The position numbers and the translations under genes were made by a program. Below, in pieces: positions 1 to 11,110 of a stretch of DNA of 64,000 nt. Every line of letters starts with the position of its first letter. The first letter of the stretch is position 1. The notes beneath the pieces were generated by a model. It was not told the origin of the DNA. It searched no databases and saw only the letters and a list, made by a program, of their open reading frames with translations. The stretch is from positions 6,828,607 to 6,892,606 of the forward strand of contig VXAI01000020.1 in the NCBI GenBank assembly GCA_013399305.1, read 5' to 3'. Origin of the DNA: Rostratula benghalensis. Taxonomy: Eukaryota > Chordata > Aves > Charadriiformes > Rostratulidae.

Positions 1-681
1 ATCTGTAATCCAAACATTCCTTATGGATGTTACCACAGGGACAAACATTCTAGACTGTTTGGTCTCTCTTATTTCAGTCACGTCATTTTATTCAGTCCAT
101 GTTGCAGCTGACAGTGCAATGCTTATCGGATCAATGGAAAACTGTTTGGTTTAGCATGTGGAAACATTTATAAAGATACATTAGGCAAATAGAATGATTA
201 TGCTGTAATGCAGAGAAATTCTCATTCATTCTTTAAGTTTTCTTTATCTGGCTGCTTACAGGAAGGCAACCTGTTGCCTGTGTCTGCACCTAAAACTGTG
301 ACATACACAGAAGGTTCCCTTAGGGACACAGCTACAACTCAGGCTGATTGAATGGTTTCCTTTAGAAACTTCAGAGGTAGATCTTAGCAGCAAAGCTATT
401 GAAAAAGCTTTGATAGAGTGGTCTTCAAAATTACTTAGACTATGCACAAGTGGGTAAGTCTTCTGCAGAACTTTCACATTGTGTGTATTCATTCTGTCAT
501 AGAATAATTTTTGAGCTCTCTTTACTCGATTGTGATAAATAGAGATCGCTCATCAGTTGCACTTTTGACTACTTAGATGAGTCTATAGTAGCACTAGGCA
601 GGTACCCACATACAAAGTGGATGTCAAGCCCTATGGAACAACACCATGGGTGAATTTCCTTCAAGCTACATCTAACACACA
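1..681. other. Unique AT-rich non-coding DNA
   Basis: No repeat family or exon is recognised here. The only open frame is a 78-codon minus-strand frame at 256-492, with no recognisable motif and a composition typical of chance frames. Confidence 0.6.
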
Positions 682-975
682 GTCATAGAATTATCTAGGT
701 TGGAAAAGACCTCTAGAGGTTTTGCAGTCCAACCTCCTGATCCAAGCATTCTAGGTAGAGAAAGTTCGTCAGGGCTTTGTACTGTCAAGACTTCAGCATG
801 TTCAGGAATGGAGATTCTTTGATGCCTCTGAGCAGCCGATTTCTGTGTTTGACCACCTTTATGGTCTTTTTTATTTTTTATTATATCTAGTTTTTCCCAT
901 ATGCAATCTTTTATGTTGCCTCTTGTTATTCTCTGCAGTTCTGAGTATAGCCTGGCTCCATCTCCTCTGTGTTAG
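682..975 (-). mobile_element. Old CR1 LINE 3' fragment
   Basis: The plus strand starts with AGTCATAGAATTATCTAGG followed by TTGGAAAAGACC and CCAACCTCCTGATCCAAG. These are the reverse complement of a CR1 3' end. Further in, the GTTGCCTCTTGTTATT and CTGGCTCCATCTCCT segments match the part of CR1 ORF2 that normally reads as TRGN and then LFS in sense. The element therefore lies on the minus strand with its 3' end at 682. Many substitutions and small indels have destroyed the coding frame, so this is one of the older CR1 copies in the window. The inner (5') boundary is fuzzy, somewhere between 970 and 1040. Confidence 0.8.
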
Positions 976-3589
976 TGGTGGGCAGAAAGAACATCTGACC
1001 CCAGAAACCCAGTTTTCTCAGCCTCTCCTGGTGGGTTGGGCACAGTGCTGAATCATATTTATATTAGAAAAAACACATGACTTTGAACATCAGCATCTGT
1101 CACAACAAGTTCCTGCATGTCTCTCCCATCTGGCTGAGCTATTTAAAATGGAGAGTTCTGTTCCATTGGCCAGCTTTACTCAGAACTCCCCAGGAATCAG
1201 GAGAAGTCCTACGCCCAGAAAACTGTCTGAGTATGTTCATTTGTTTTCTTTTGTACTTAGTTTATTCAGTACTTGATATATTATTCTTTATCAAAATGAA
1301 ACATTTTAAAATTAGAAATGCAAAAAAATACACCTACATAGTTATAGACTTGGAGCTGCACTAAATATCACAGAGGAAGTAGTAAGAAGAGCCCTTTAAT
1401 CAAGTGATCAAAAGATAATTTGGTGAAAGTCACATCGTCTTATATCTGTAGCATGTTAAGTAACAGCTAATCAAATGTTATATTCATAATTTCTTCAGCA
1501 TATTTCTTAGGATTCCTTGGCTGCAACTTGAAGAGGTGGGGTTTTATAGTCAGTTATACTTTCTCTCCCTTGGTGCAATAACATGAGTCGGCTGAAGTCT
1601 TTCCAAGAAGGTAGCCATTTCATGAGTAGCTGTGGGTCTCTGCCAGTCTGGCTGAGATTCCCCAAACTCTTACTATCTGTCATTTACTGTGGAGAATAAA
1701 TACAGTTTAAATGTTTGAAATACCTGATCAGGTGACTAACGGTGATAGAGAATATTGCTGTGAGGAGCTAGATATTAGCAAGATGTGTTTAGTTAGACAG
1801 TACTGTAATTACTTCCTATTGCAGGCAGGGTAGGCTGGAAGAGACATGATGGTTGGAAGTGTATATTTAGAGATTGTGAAATATCTCCAAATCAAATGTC
1901 CTTGGATAAACCAGTTCACTTCATATACAAAAATATATAAATTTAAATTAGTTCTGCCATCTCTAGAAAGTTTGAGGGAGCCATTTCAATTCTCTAAACA
2001 TGAAAAACGTTATAAGCGGTCAAAGCTGTGCGTTAATTATATGGAAGTTATTACCTGTGAATTCAATGAACATGCAATCATAATGGTTCTATGTGAAATT
2101 TCTGGGGTTTATGATAGAAAACAAATCTGTTTTCCTTTTTTCTTTTTTTCTAAAATGCCAATCGATGTAGGCTAGAGGAAAGTAACATGAATCTCCAACT
2201 ATTTTCCCTTCTTTTTATAAATACCCATTTGGAAATGTATTATAAGCAAGGAAACTACCTCCAGTTTATTAGGATTTTTGGGCATGTTCCAGAAAAGCAA
2301 GAATTTGTGCACCATTTATAAGGAAATAGAGCTGCTTCACAGATGTCTGACCATCACCAGCTTCTCCTTGGTAACTGAAACAATCAGGTTTCCTTTTAAA
2401 TTTTGGCTAAGAGCATAGGTTTGAAAGGGAAGCTTCATTTTATTTGGTGCCCCTAGAGAAGAAATGTGAGGTTCAAGGCATACCTCGGAGGTGTAACAAA
2501 CTTGGGCTGTAGTAGGTTATCGTGGAGAGTGAATTCTAAAATCATCAAAGCATCCCAATGCAGCAAACAGCACTGTTGCATTTAAGCTGGATGACCTCTG
2601 ACCTGTGTATCTCTGATGATCGTGACTGTGACATGAAATTGTAAGCCAAAGAGGTGATGATCCCCCCTAATGTTCAGACAACAAAATGCCTTGTGCTTTA
2701 TTGATTGAAAGTAGCAGTACCCTCTTCACCTCTAAGTACAAAAAGCAGATTCAGGTTAGACTGCTGGTTTATTTGATATCAGAAGGGAAAGATGTATCTA
2801 GAGCCAAAAATTTAAAGAAACAAATACTTGTGTAGTTAAATTGTAGCTGTTTCAGAGTCTTCTGTTGAATACAACTGGAAACAAAGATGGGATAAACCCT
2901 TCAGTTCATAATATTAGAACTGATCTGAATCTATTGAAGTTGAGGGCAGCAGCCCATATAAACAAGACTGAGATTCTTAGTGTTCTGTTCTGAGTTATAT
3001 TTTGTAGTAGAAAAAGCAGTGTCAAAGGAAACAGGACAATCAGACAGAACAAGTACTCTGGTATTTTAAAAAAAATTAAAAATATCTAGAATTGTGATTT
3101 ACAGACCTAAAATTCTGTCTTTTCAACAATTTTTTTTCTCTCAGGTATGGATATTTGAACATTTTCATAAATGCTGTGTTCAAGTGTCAGGCATAAGACT
3201 CCTTATGTTGGCTACATCAAGGGATTGTTTGTGTGTTTTTGAAGAAGGTGTTTTCTGTCTGGTAAACTTGATCTTCAATTATTTACTATTGGAAGCTATA
3301 GAAAGTGATGTTCATCCGTTATTAACTCCAGGTTAACAGAAATGTGACAGAAATAACAGCTTCCTTAGTCATTGTTGCTCCTACTTTATAATTAAAGCAG
3401 TAATTGGGAATAGGGATGCTCCTGTACAATCCCACCAAAAGAAGGGTGGAAATGCTCACAGTAATTACTAAATCTGTGTGGTTTTGCTCCTAGTATATGT
3501 CAACTTCTTTCATGTTTTTGCACAGCTGTATGTCAGCTTTCATTTTCACTCTTACACAAATGGAAAGAGTGGGACTTTCTGTGTTTATC

Positions 3590-3905
3590 CAGGTGTAGTC
3601 CTTGTAAAATGGTTCCTTCAATTGGTTTTAATGCAAATTCATCATTAAATCAACAAGAAGCATGTTACCCTCCCTTCTTCCCCAGCTAGTTCAGCTCTTC
3701 CCAGCTCTTTTAATTGATTGCATGCTGTCACTGTGATTGACACTATAGAAACCCTCTTCATGTCATTACACCTTAATTTAGAAGTGCTGACCAGTTACTT
3801 CAATTTAGCTGCAATGGGAGTTACCCCATCTAATATTCATTATAAATGCCTTCCATTATAAATCTCTTTAAGCTTACTGATGACTAATGTAGGTTAATTA
3901 ACTTA
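3590..3905. other. Possible conserved non-coding segment
   Basis: The segment has a moderate base composition and many homeodomain-like cores. It contains ATGCAAAT at 3631-3638, several ATTA/TTAAT cores, a TTAATTGATTG run near 3710 and GGTTAATTAACTT near 3893. A short imperfect tandem of CATTATAAAT units lies at about 3838-3869. This resembles vertebrate non-coding enhancers in style only; no alignment was possible, and such motifs are common by chance in AT-rich DNA. Confidence 0.15.
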
Positions 3906-4034
3906 AAATATTCCATTCACTGTTTCTTGTTGAGCATGATGTTTCCACCAAGATTTGTGGAGTGAGGAAAAAGAAAAGCACTGCTTGATGTAGATAGAGT
4001 TCCTGTATAAAAGTATTTGTTATGTCATTAGATC

Positions 4035-4061
4035 AATATAGATCAATTCATGATCTATATT
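4035..4061. repeat. Short perfect hairpin, 11-bp arms
   Basis: AATATAGATCA at 4035-4045 is the exact reverse complement of TGATCTATATT at 4051-4061, separated by a 5-nt loop. The surrounding GATCAATATAGATCAA also repeats the GATCAA unit. It is probably a chance or slippage-derived palindrome. Confidence 0.6.
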
Positions 4062-5408
4062 CAAGACACAAGAATCTGCATGAGGTTTAGTTATGGTGAA
4101 GAATTTGTCTTGTAAATTGTTATGCTGTTCTGTTAATGTATATCTTTTCAATGGACTCTTAAGTTACTTATGTAATTAATTTAGTAGGAATCTTCTGTGT
4201 CCCCTCTTTCGAGGTTGGTCGCAGATACACCAGTACCCAACTGCATGTATAAGATGGGTTGTGGAAAAAAAGAAGTATCACAGTGGTGTGGTCAAAATAT
4301 ATGAATAAGAATTTAAAGAGCAAAGATGTCACTTTCTTGATGCAAGTATGAATAGCAGTGTCAAACCTTTAAAGTAATGTGAAGGTAAAAAATAGTAAAA
4401 AGATATCAGTGTAAAGAGTGAAAGTTAAAATAGTAATTAGCGTGGAGAGGAGGTAGAGATGTGACTAATAGTAAAACATTAGATACGGGAAGGACAAGGT
4501 GGAAACTGCCTAAAACCGTGACACAACCAGTTCAGATATTACCTGAGCTGATAGAAGTAAGTGTAGAATTAAAGTAGATGAGGAAATGTCACAGTGAAAT
4601 CAACATAAATGAAGAAATGGAAAGCACATAGTGCAGCAGATAGCATTGCTGGCCACAAAACAAAGATTATGGACTTTCACAATTTAAAATATTAAACATT
4701 CTTCTCTTACATATTAAATTTAAAATACACTACATATGGTATACCAGTCCACTTTTGCATTCATAGCTTGTAACTGAGAAACAGCAGAGGAAACCATTGC
4801 TGAATCGGTAAATGAGAAAAGTGTACCTGATTGAAGCCCACACATTTTCCTGCCTGCAGAAGCAGTTTGTTAGTGGTTTAATGCCTTTTTGTAAAGTATT
4901 CATCTGTCAGCTTTGGAAGTTTAGAAATATTTTTATATCTGAACTTATCCTCTGTGTTTTGTAGTTGTGATTTGCTAGAGAAAGCACAGCTCCAGTAGCC
5001 ATACATACCACTTTGTTCTGAAGGGGTAGTTGACAGCTTCTATGAAATGAAGTCAAAACAAGGTCCAAAGTCTGCATCATAACCTTGTTGACATTCTGAA
5101 GCTAATTTAAATGTCTAGTATTTGCCACATAAAGAGATTTAGTGGGGGTTGAGAAAAAAGGTTAGGTCTCCTACAGTTCAGGAGCAGAACTCTACAATTC
5201 AATTTCACGAGGATGCTGTAAGTCACTGTTAACACAGCTGAACTTTCAGTGATTAGTTATTGTACCTTTGCTAGAGGAAAATAAGAAAAAAAAATGGTCC
5301 TTTTTTCATATGAGAGATGATATTTTGAAGAATTTTTCTGTTTAGATATCTTGTATGTTGCATTTTTTTCCTTAATTTTGAAATGCTAATCAAAGTCTAC
5401 TGGCTGGG

Positions 5409-5450
5409 GTTTTGTTTGTTTGGTTGGTTTGGTTTTTTTGTTTGTTTTTT
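5409..5450. repeat. TTTG/TTGG simple repeat
   Basis: A degenerate run of TTTG and TTGG units ends in a T-rich tract. It creates low-complexity frames on both strands. Similar runs occur at 15745-15772, 25180-25222 and 36386-36411, and a reverse-complement CAAA run lies at 31570-31590. Confidence 0.8.
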
Positions 5451-6235
5451 CCCCTCTGTTATTGTTGTTAAATAAAGTGCAATCTTGTAAGTTCACTTCT
5501 TCCAAGCTGAGAATCTTCTTAAGTAGAAGTGTTATATTCACTTTCAAAATGAAGTTCACATTCAACTGCTGGAATAAAATATTTGACTTGTGTTGTATTT
5601 TAAATAGAGCAGTTTTATAACTGTAGAGTAGCTGAAACACAGGCTGTCTTCTGCCCAGAGTGTGGTGGGCATAAGTGAACAAAGATGTTATGGCACAGAG
5701 CCCAAGTTTAGGGAATAAAAGGCACACATTGTTTTGAAACTGTTGCCACTAATTCCACTACTCACAGAAAATTTATTTATGTTATATAAGAAGAAAAGCC
5801 CCTAGTTTATGTAAGGAAAGTGCTTTTGCCAATATATGTTCTGTTCATGGGATAATTACTGGGAACTCCACAGTCAGTAGAACCCTTTTGCTGATACAAA
5901 CTTGACCCAGATGGGCGCTTCTGCACTGATAGATCAATTTCTTGGACAGGCTTGAAAACCTCTTTTCCCAAATTTCAAATAATTATTCTCCTCTATATCT
6001 TTTATCAGATATTTGTGTCTTGACTGCATATCCTATTTTTGCATGGTATGACTTTGTGGATTATCTGTTTTAATAAACTGGGCTGGCATTTTCAAATCTG
6101 AAATGCTTTTTCAGAAGAAAATGAAAATGTTCAAAATCATCATCATGATCCTAATAAATAAATAACAATAATGATGAAATACTCAATATTACAGTTTTGT
6201 ACACTCTCAATATTTCAAGCTGGTAGGCTTCCTAT

Positions 6236-6325
6236 GTGTGCATATGTACACATGCATATATATGCAGACACACGTACATGTCTATGTATATACGTGTGTA
6301 TATATACACAGACATATACAAGATG
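6236..6325. repeat. CA/TG/TA microsatellite with hairpin
   Basis: This is an alternating purine-pyrimidine tract rich in TG, CA and TA steps. Within it, 6279-6292 and 6301-6314 form inverted arms matching at 13 of 14 positions around an 8-nt loop. Frames through this tract give Tyr/Thr/Cys-rich nonsense peptides, so they are not called as genes. Confidence 0.8.
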
Positions 6326-7195
6326 TGAGCTGTTTTGGTCTTGGCTTCTGTCTTGCCTCATGACAGTAAATGATGTTTTCATCTGGTTTTAGGTGTAGAT
6401 TTTCTGGCGAGGTGGTATTCACCTGAAAGCACACTTGTTTGATTGTGGCTGAACTGGGGCAGTATATGGCATTTATTTCACTGTAATGACATATTGACCT
6501 CATTTAAATTCTACACATTTTTAACTTCTTTTATTAATTCCTGAGACAAAACCAAATGTTTAACTATTGCACATTTACTTTGCCATGCCAATATTCAATA
6601 TTCAGGTTATTTCAAAGTCCTTAATTGTCCCTGGAATATTTGATTTTTCTCCTATTCTCCCCACACTTGTGTCTAAACAAGCTTTTAAAAAATACTATAT
6701 TTATCTTTTGATCTCCGTTGTATCTCTTCTTATACAAAATTTGCTTTTAAGGTTTGGAGTTTTTCCTACCATATGTAGGTAGACCAGAATTTTCATATGA
6801 TTTCATCCTAAAATTTCAAAGATAAAATGTATTGGAGACTAAAATTAAGACTTCTTCCTTGGTGAAGAACTAAAATTCATACTCGTGCTATACCAGATTG
6901 GAGAAATACACTAACTGGAATTCTGATTATTTGCAGTCATAATACAAGAACATTAAAAGCACAGTAGTATTAATTATTTTTTCTAAATGCATTTTCTAAG
7001 CACTATGTACTTCTGTATATAATTTAAAGCTCATTTAAATTATCTATGATATTGTTCTTCCATGTATGTTGTCTCAGTGCTTTCTGTTAAATGTCATAAA
7101 TATATGTTTTAGTGTTTACTGTTAAATAATCTTAATGAATATATATCTGGAACACTGCATCAGGTTTGTACTCCTTAAAGCAGGACAGGTGATAA

Positions 7196-7520
7196 ACTGG
7201 AGTAGGTTCAGTGGGGGGTCACCAACATGGTGAAGGGTTAGAGTGCCTGCCCAAAAGAAGATGAAACCTGTCTCTTTGTTTAGTGAATGGACAAAAAGAA
7301 ACAGACACAAACTGAAATGCAAGAAAATATTTAAATGCAAGAAAACACATTGTCTCAAAGAGTGATCAAACAAGTTGTTCAGAGAGGTGATGAAGTCTCC
7401 ATCGTTGGAGATATTCAGACTGAGACTGGGCAGCCTGCTCTAGCTGGCACAGCTTTGAGCAGTGGGTTGCAGTAGACAATCTCCAGACGTGCTTTCTGAC
7501 CTCAAATATTCTGTGACTCT
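7196..7520 (+). mobile_element. CR1 LINE, 3' part
   Basis: The element starts with a degraded form of the ORF2 C-terminal region: AGTAGGTTCAGTGGGGGGTC, then ACCAACATGGTGAAGG, corresponding to the usual RVQRRATKMI-like segment. A late-ORF2 stretch containing AAACACAAACTGAAATGC-like sequence follows, then TTCAGAGAGGTGATGAAGTC and a tail ending TCAAATATTCTGTGACTCT at 7520. It is on the plus strand, 5' truncated, with the region between the ORF2 segments internally shortened. The last octamer is ATTCTGTG-type. The coding frame is broken. About 7312-7345 holds a small duplication of an AAATGCAAGAAAA unit. Confidence 0.85.
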
Positions 7521-8458
7521 CCAACTGTGGCAAGCAGAGGAGATGGAAGTTGTTGCCACATGCACAGCACAGCCAAGCCTGGTTTCATGCTAAGGGTAGT
7601 ATGATTCCACCCTCCATCCAGAGAGATGTTGAGGGGAGTGTTCCACCAAGAAACAAGACTAAGCTGAGCTGGAAGAATGGTGGTTGTGTTTTTGGAATGT
7701 TCAAGTGACAACTGAATGCTCAAATCTTAGCTGCCTCATTTCCACAGATCTCTGTGGCTAAAAAATTTTTAAAATGTGACCTTATGCATCAGCAAAAGTT
7801 GTCCTTTATTGTGACCCTCACTTCCCTAATCAACTTACCCTACTTCCAATGCTCCCAGAGAAAAAAGGATATGTTATGTTCTATATTCCTCTTTCTGAAA
7901 TACTTGCTTTACTTTGAGAGGAGATGAGTCATTACTTCTTTTCTTTCATGTGCGAGCACTAGCATCCCTTTCTGTTTCTTTCATCCCTCAAAGTTGCTCT
8001 CTGTCTCTTATCCAGCATGAAAAAACCTACCTACCTCATTCAGTTATTTTCTAATCTAGGGGCCCTTCCCTGCTTCCTACCTCCACCCCTGTTTTGCCAT
8101 GTACCTCATTAGCAAACTCAGTCTCCATTGCCCCTGAGAACTGCTGTTACCATCCTTTCATAGTACAGAAAAATGACTGCTGCTATTCCTGTGCTGGGAA
8201 ATATTGCAAATAATGGGGTTTCTTAGAAAAAATTCTTGGAAATACACTCCACCTCCTTACCTACCATACTGTGCACACTCTAACAACATTTTTCTTATGA
8301 TTAAGTGAAAATTTTAGGAAGAAATTATCTCAGATTAGACACACTGATAAGGCCATGCTTTGCTCATTTAAGTAAACAATGTTCTATGTTTAAAGTGTTT
8401 TGATCACTATCTTGCTACTGCAACTGTCATTATTGATGTTTTCCAGCAAGACTTGTAT

Positions 8459-8502
8459 TAATTTTCCTGCTGCTCTTTATTTTCCTGCTGCTTTTTATTT
8501 TG
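8459..8502. repeat. Two-copy tandem duplication (18-bp unit)
   Basis: An ATTTTCCTGCTGCTCTTT-like unit occurs twice in a row with one substitution and is followed by a partial third copy starting ATTTT. It is best explained by replication slippage. Confidence 0.7.
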
Positions 8503-10381
8503 CTATTTGAAACTCACTTTCTCCTAGTCTGTCTGATAAAAGCAATACTCTTAAAATTGTCTTAAAATGCAGCATGTGGCTTTGAATATTCTTACTGTAG
8601 TCAATGTCATACATTTTTAAACAATCCCTATTTTTACATGAAAATGTAAAAATTGTCCCTTAACAGTGCAGTTCAGATTCCAGGGTTACAATTTAGGTAA
8701 GCAAATTATTTGAAGAATAAAACACCCTAGTCCAGTTTCAGTGGTGAGCTGCAGAATATTATAAGATTGAAGTCTAGGAGTGTTGCCTAACTGCCAGTGT
8801 TAGTACTTGGATCTGAAACATACTTCTCCCACATCTGCTCAGCTGCACTGAATCCCGGAGGTTTGTTGACTCTGGTGCTTAGAAGCAAGCTCCTAAATAT
8901 GGCCAGAACTATGTGGAAACTAGCAATAGGCACCAAGATTGCACTAAGGTACTGAGCAGGCTGTAGGTCAGGTGTAAACTGCTTGGCTCTTGTAGATGTT
9001 CTTGGAGGATACCCACTAGATCTGCAGTTGAGCAGATGAAGAAACCAAAAATCAGCCTTGTTTCCTCCCGATGGACTACATAAGTTGTCTGCCATAAGTT
9101 CTTAAAATATACAGAGAAGGGCTGTTTTCAGTTCTTAGCTGGACTCTCCAAGTATAGTAATATATTTTTTTAAGGTCTGAGATCAAGTGAACAAACTTAG
9201 TTCTGTAGCTGGTTATTGGGGCAGTTGTCTGAGGGATGTATAGTCTGCTGAAGTAAGACAAGCTATACAAGTTACATTAAAATACATGAATTGTGCATTG
9301 GGACAGTGGGCTTTCAGAGGTAAAAGGAAATGGACTGCAGTTCTGCTTTATGTACTGGCAGTGTTCTTTCTTTTTTTCTATTTCTCATTGTCACATACGC
9401 AATTATTCTGGTTCTCAGTGTTTCACAATTTCCCACTTAATGTCAACCATTGCAGTCAGACTTTGCAGACCTGAAGTGGTCTCAATTACTTGTCTTAATC
9501 AGACTTGATTTTCTTCTACATGTCAGAAAAAAGAGTATTACTCTTCTTCCGTAATGCTTTTAAGTATATGTTGATTAAAATAGTTAAAGTAGATACAATT
9601 TCCTTTCCTTTTTTTTTTCTCTTAATAGTTTTTCCACTCCCCATCAAGTCTCATTATCAAACCTGTCCTGTATTATAGTTTTGAGCAGCAGTGTGAAAGT
9701 TCTTTATGCCTAGGCAGTAGGGAATTCAGGTCTTCTTGCCTAATTACAGTGTAGTTTTTGATAATTTCAGTTTGCAGTGCTTGTCCTACAGTCATGGACA
9801 CACCATCTTCTTGGGGTGCTTAATAAATTACAGGCTCTGTAGGGCTCATATAGCTGACTGGGCAGTAAATAGTGATCCTGATCTAAATGTTTTCTCTGTA
9901 AGTCTTTTCTCCACTAGAAAAAGAGGGAAAGGTATTTAAAATGAATGAAATGCACTACAAATAAATCTCTGAAATAATAAATCTTTGAAATAAAGGGAAA
10001 ATAGGGAAAGAAAGGACAGTTTTACAGGGGTATCTTTCTATGTAGGGAATCACACCCGCCATACTCAATAGAAACTGACTTCTCATCTTGTGATTGGATA
10101 AAAGGTGCTTGAAACTTAGTCTATTATATTAATTATGTTTTAACTATATTTTGGTTTCACTTTTGAAAGTGCTGAGAATTTTTATGTTTCTGAAAGTTTT
10201 TAATGAACAAAAAATAAGATTGTCAATTGAGAAGAGGCTAGTTGCTTATTGGTGCACAAAGGAAAGTGCTTCTTAGTTTTTCTCAGAATTTGTTTTAATG
10301 CTTATTCTTTTAAAAAGATACACACAAACCCTTCCTGACGTATCAATTAATAAAACCATGCCTCTTTAATTTTGTTTGCAG

Positions 10382-10480
10382 AGGAGACACAGGAGCTGGT
10401 GGATCCTTTACAGTGAAATGATGCCCAGCTGTTTAAAAATAATCTACATAATTATTTACAAAAGAGAAAAATTACAATAA
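10382..10480 (+). other. Candidate terminal exon, unproven
   Basis: The 3' splice-site-like sequence CTTTAATTTTGTTTGCAG ends at 10381. It is preceded by a pyrimidine-leaning tract and by TATCAATTAAT, which could hold a branch point. The following bases are locally less AT-rich than their surroundings and are open in all three phases for a short distance. Phase 0 gives 32 codons ending TAA at 10478-10480, starting RRHRSWW. A second phase gives GDTGAGGSFTVK and then TGA at 10419-10421. A third gives ETQELVDPLQ and then TGA at 10414-10416. None of the three peptides is recognised as a known protein end. If it is real, it would be a last coding exon with the AT-rich DNA downstream as 3' UTR (an AATAAA lies at about 10476). 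A chance acceptor is at least as likely. Confidence 0.15.
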
Positions 10481-11110
10481 ACTGCTTCATGTAACTAGTT
10501 AAAATAATCTCATTAGGAAGACTTTGTATAGACATGAAAGGAAAGAAGAGGGAAATTACAGAAATTAAAATGCACATCTAAATGTATTGCATTTTGAAAC
10601 GTTTCAATTGGCATGCAAATTGAACATTGAATTAAACTTTAAGAAAATTAAAGTGTGAGTTATTTTATAAATTAAAATAATATGCAGAAAGCTGAAACAC
10701 ATTTTGTGTGTTTCTCTTCTATTCCCCTTGGCATATAAGTTGTGATCTTTACTACCACTCTTCTATTAAAGAAGTGTAAAAGAGTTTAAATTTAATTTCA
10801 GGAGGACATATACTGCAGTACATCACAATATTATTGCAAGACAGTTATTAGCATTAACCATCATGTATATATTCTCCTTGATTTATTAACCAGAAAGATG
10901 AAAGGACAAAAATTCACTGGAGGAACATGGTCAAAGAAAATAATATCAGTTATGGGAGGGGAAAAAAAAAGGCAAAAAGCTGCATAAATATTAATTACAT
11001 TCAGTTTTAAACTTGTCTGCAAATTACAGTAGATAAATTACATTGCCACTGGAAATTACATAATGAGAGCTGTTACGCAAGGGAATGCCTGTATTACTGT
11101 ATTAGGAATG
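10481..11110. other. AT-rich, homeobox-core-dense segment
   Basis: The stretch is very AT-rich with repeated ATTA/TAAT cores, the perfect palindrome GAAACGTTTC near 10597, ATGCAAAT at 10613-10620, and an imperfect CAATTGGCATGCAAATTG palindrome. It lacks CR1 or other repeat signatures. It could be a 3' UTR of the candidate exon upstream, a conserved non-coding element, or ordinary AT-rich DNA. Sequence alone does not separate these. Confidence 0.15.

Larger units (their letters stand above)
976..7195. other. Gene-free unique stretch, 6.2 kb
   Basis: This long AT-rich interval has no recognisable exon. It contains a possible conserved-looking segment (3590-3905), a short hairpin (4035-4061), a TTTG-rich tract (5409-5450) and a CA/TA microsatellite (6236-6325), each listed separately. 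Open frames such as 1846-2175 (+, 109 codons) and 5386-5727 (-, 113 codons) show no family motif. The latter reads through the TTTG tract, which explains its Lys/Thr/Gln-rich tail. Confidence 0.55.

Noticed and set aside
3120..3340. TTTTTTTTCTCTCAG acceptor followed by an open frame
   Set aside because: The peptide is not recognisable, and the frame runs through the acceptor on both sides, which argues for chance.
5386..5727. 113-codon minus-strand frame with Lys/Thr/Gln-rich tail
   Set aside because: The tail is the translation of a TTTG simple repeat.
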